From Halobacteriaceae archaeon Tc-Br11_E2g27 (GTDB lineage Archaea > Halobacteriota > Halobacteria > Halobacteriales > Haloarculaceae), in the NCBI GenBank assembly GCA_001564135.1, contig LKNH01000174.1:1-5682 (forward strand): DNA of 5,682 bases, written 5' to 3'. The notes beneath the pieces were generated by a model. It was not told where the DNA came from, ran no database searches, and was given only the letters and a program-made list of their open reading frames with translations. The position numbers and the translations under genes were made by a program. Positions 5,458 to 5,682 of this stretch are shown here, one piece after another (positions within the stretch are counted from its first letter, which is position 1; each line of letters starts with the position of its first letter).

Positions 5458-5682
5458 ATGGTAAATGCAGCCGAACGTACGAAAGAAACCAGACGAAAAG
5501 TCCTCGCAGCCATGGGTGGTGCAGGTACCATCGCCCTTGCCGGTTGTGTAGGTGGTGACGATGATGACGACGATGATGATGATGGAGCAGAGCGAACCGG
5601 TGAGCCAGATGAGGACATCACCGGAACAATCAGCGTCGCTGTCGGTGCAAACCCCGATACGGTTGACCCGACGCTCATCAAC
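5458..5682 (+). CDS. Tat-exported lipoprotein, substrate-binding protein of a peptide/nickel-type ABC importer (3'-truncated)
   Basis: The first 75 residues are visible and the frame runs off the window end. The N-terminus is a Tat lipoprotein signal: a twin-arginine motif TRRKVL at 11-16, a short hydrophobic stretch rich in Ala and Gly, and a lipobox LAGC with the lipidated Cys at 30. Haloarchaea export most binding proteins this way and anchor them on the outer face of the membrane. Next come GG, nine consecutive aspartates (34-42), and an acidic linker to about residue 55. The mature domain then begins with 'TISVAVGANPDTVDPTLIN', which resembles the first strand of family 5 solute-binding proteins (oligopeptide, dipeptide or nickel). 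The ligand cannot be told from this fragment. The ATG at 5458 fits both the signal peptide length and the TATA-like box 30 bp upstream. The permease and ATPase genes probably follow outside the window. Confidence 0.88.
   Translation, partial: MVNAAERTKETRRKVLAAMGGAGTIALAGCVGGDDDDDDDDDGAERTGEPDEDITGTISVAVGANPDTVDPTLIN
5557..5583 (+). repeat. GAY trinucleotide run encoding nine aspartates
   Basis: Nine consecutive GAC/GAT codons follow the lipobox cysteine and two glycines. Acidic linkers after the lipidated cysteine are usual in haloarchaeal lipoproteins and keep the domain away from the membrane. The repeat could vary in length through replication slippage without breaking the frame. Confidence 0.8.

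Noticed and set aside
5313..5681. Open frame of 122 codons on the minus strand at the window end
   Set aside because: It is the antisense of the binding-protein gene; its serine runs are the complement of the aspartate codons.

Overview
The window looks like chromosomal DNA of a halophilic archaeon (Halobacteria). The proteins are rich in Asp and Glu, the substrate-binding protein is a Tat-exported lipoprotein, and methylmalonyl-CoA mutase is a stand-alone catalytic subunit of about 560 residues without a B12 domain. The genes have short or no leaders, TATA-like boxes, and a tRNA without an encoded CCA. Base composition looks moderate rather than very GC-rich; I do not name a genus.

Layout: (1) 1-456, the 3' end of a gene for an all-helical haloarchaeal protein. 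(2) 457-650, a gap between convergent genes, filled almost completely by a large imperfect fold-back palindrome (about 461-651) whose core is a perfect 17-bp inverted repeat. (3) 651-2391 on the minus strand, a two-gene ABC exporter operon: ATPase first, then a six-helix permease whose start overlaps the end of the ATPase gene. (4) 2392-2512, a short AT-rich divergent promoter region. (5) 2513-4602 on the plus strand, the methylmalonyl-CoA mutase catalytic subunit followed by methylmalonyl-CoA epimerase with a 4-nt overlap. (6) 4603-4841, inverted repeats after the epimerase gene and a repeated hairpin module directly behind a tRNA gene. (7) 4842-4926 on the minus strand, tRNA-Leu(UAA). (8) 4927-5457, about 530 bp of AT-rich non-coding DNA with several short dyads. 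(9) 5458 to the end, the start of a Tat-lipoprotein binding protein of a peptide-type ABC importer.

The mutase and epimerase are consecutive steps. The epimerase converts (S)- to (R)-methylmalonyl-CoA and the mutase isomerises this to succinyl-CoA, so propionyl-CoA carbon enters the citric acid cycle. The small cobalamin-binding subunit and the propionyl-CoA carboxylase are not in the window. The ABC exporter is divergent and has no obvious metabolic link.

I found no evidence of a new multi-gene system; the coding content is ordinary. The parts worth a second look are non-coding: the fold-back element at 461-651, the tandem hairpins behind the tRNA that copy the tRNA's acceptor-strand sequence, and the operator-like dyad at the TATA box of the binding-protein gene.
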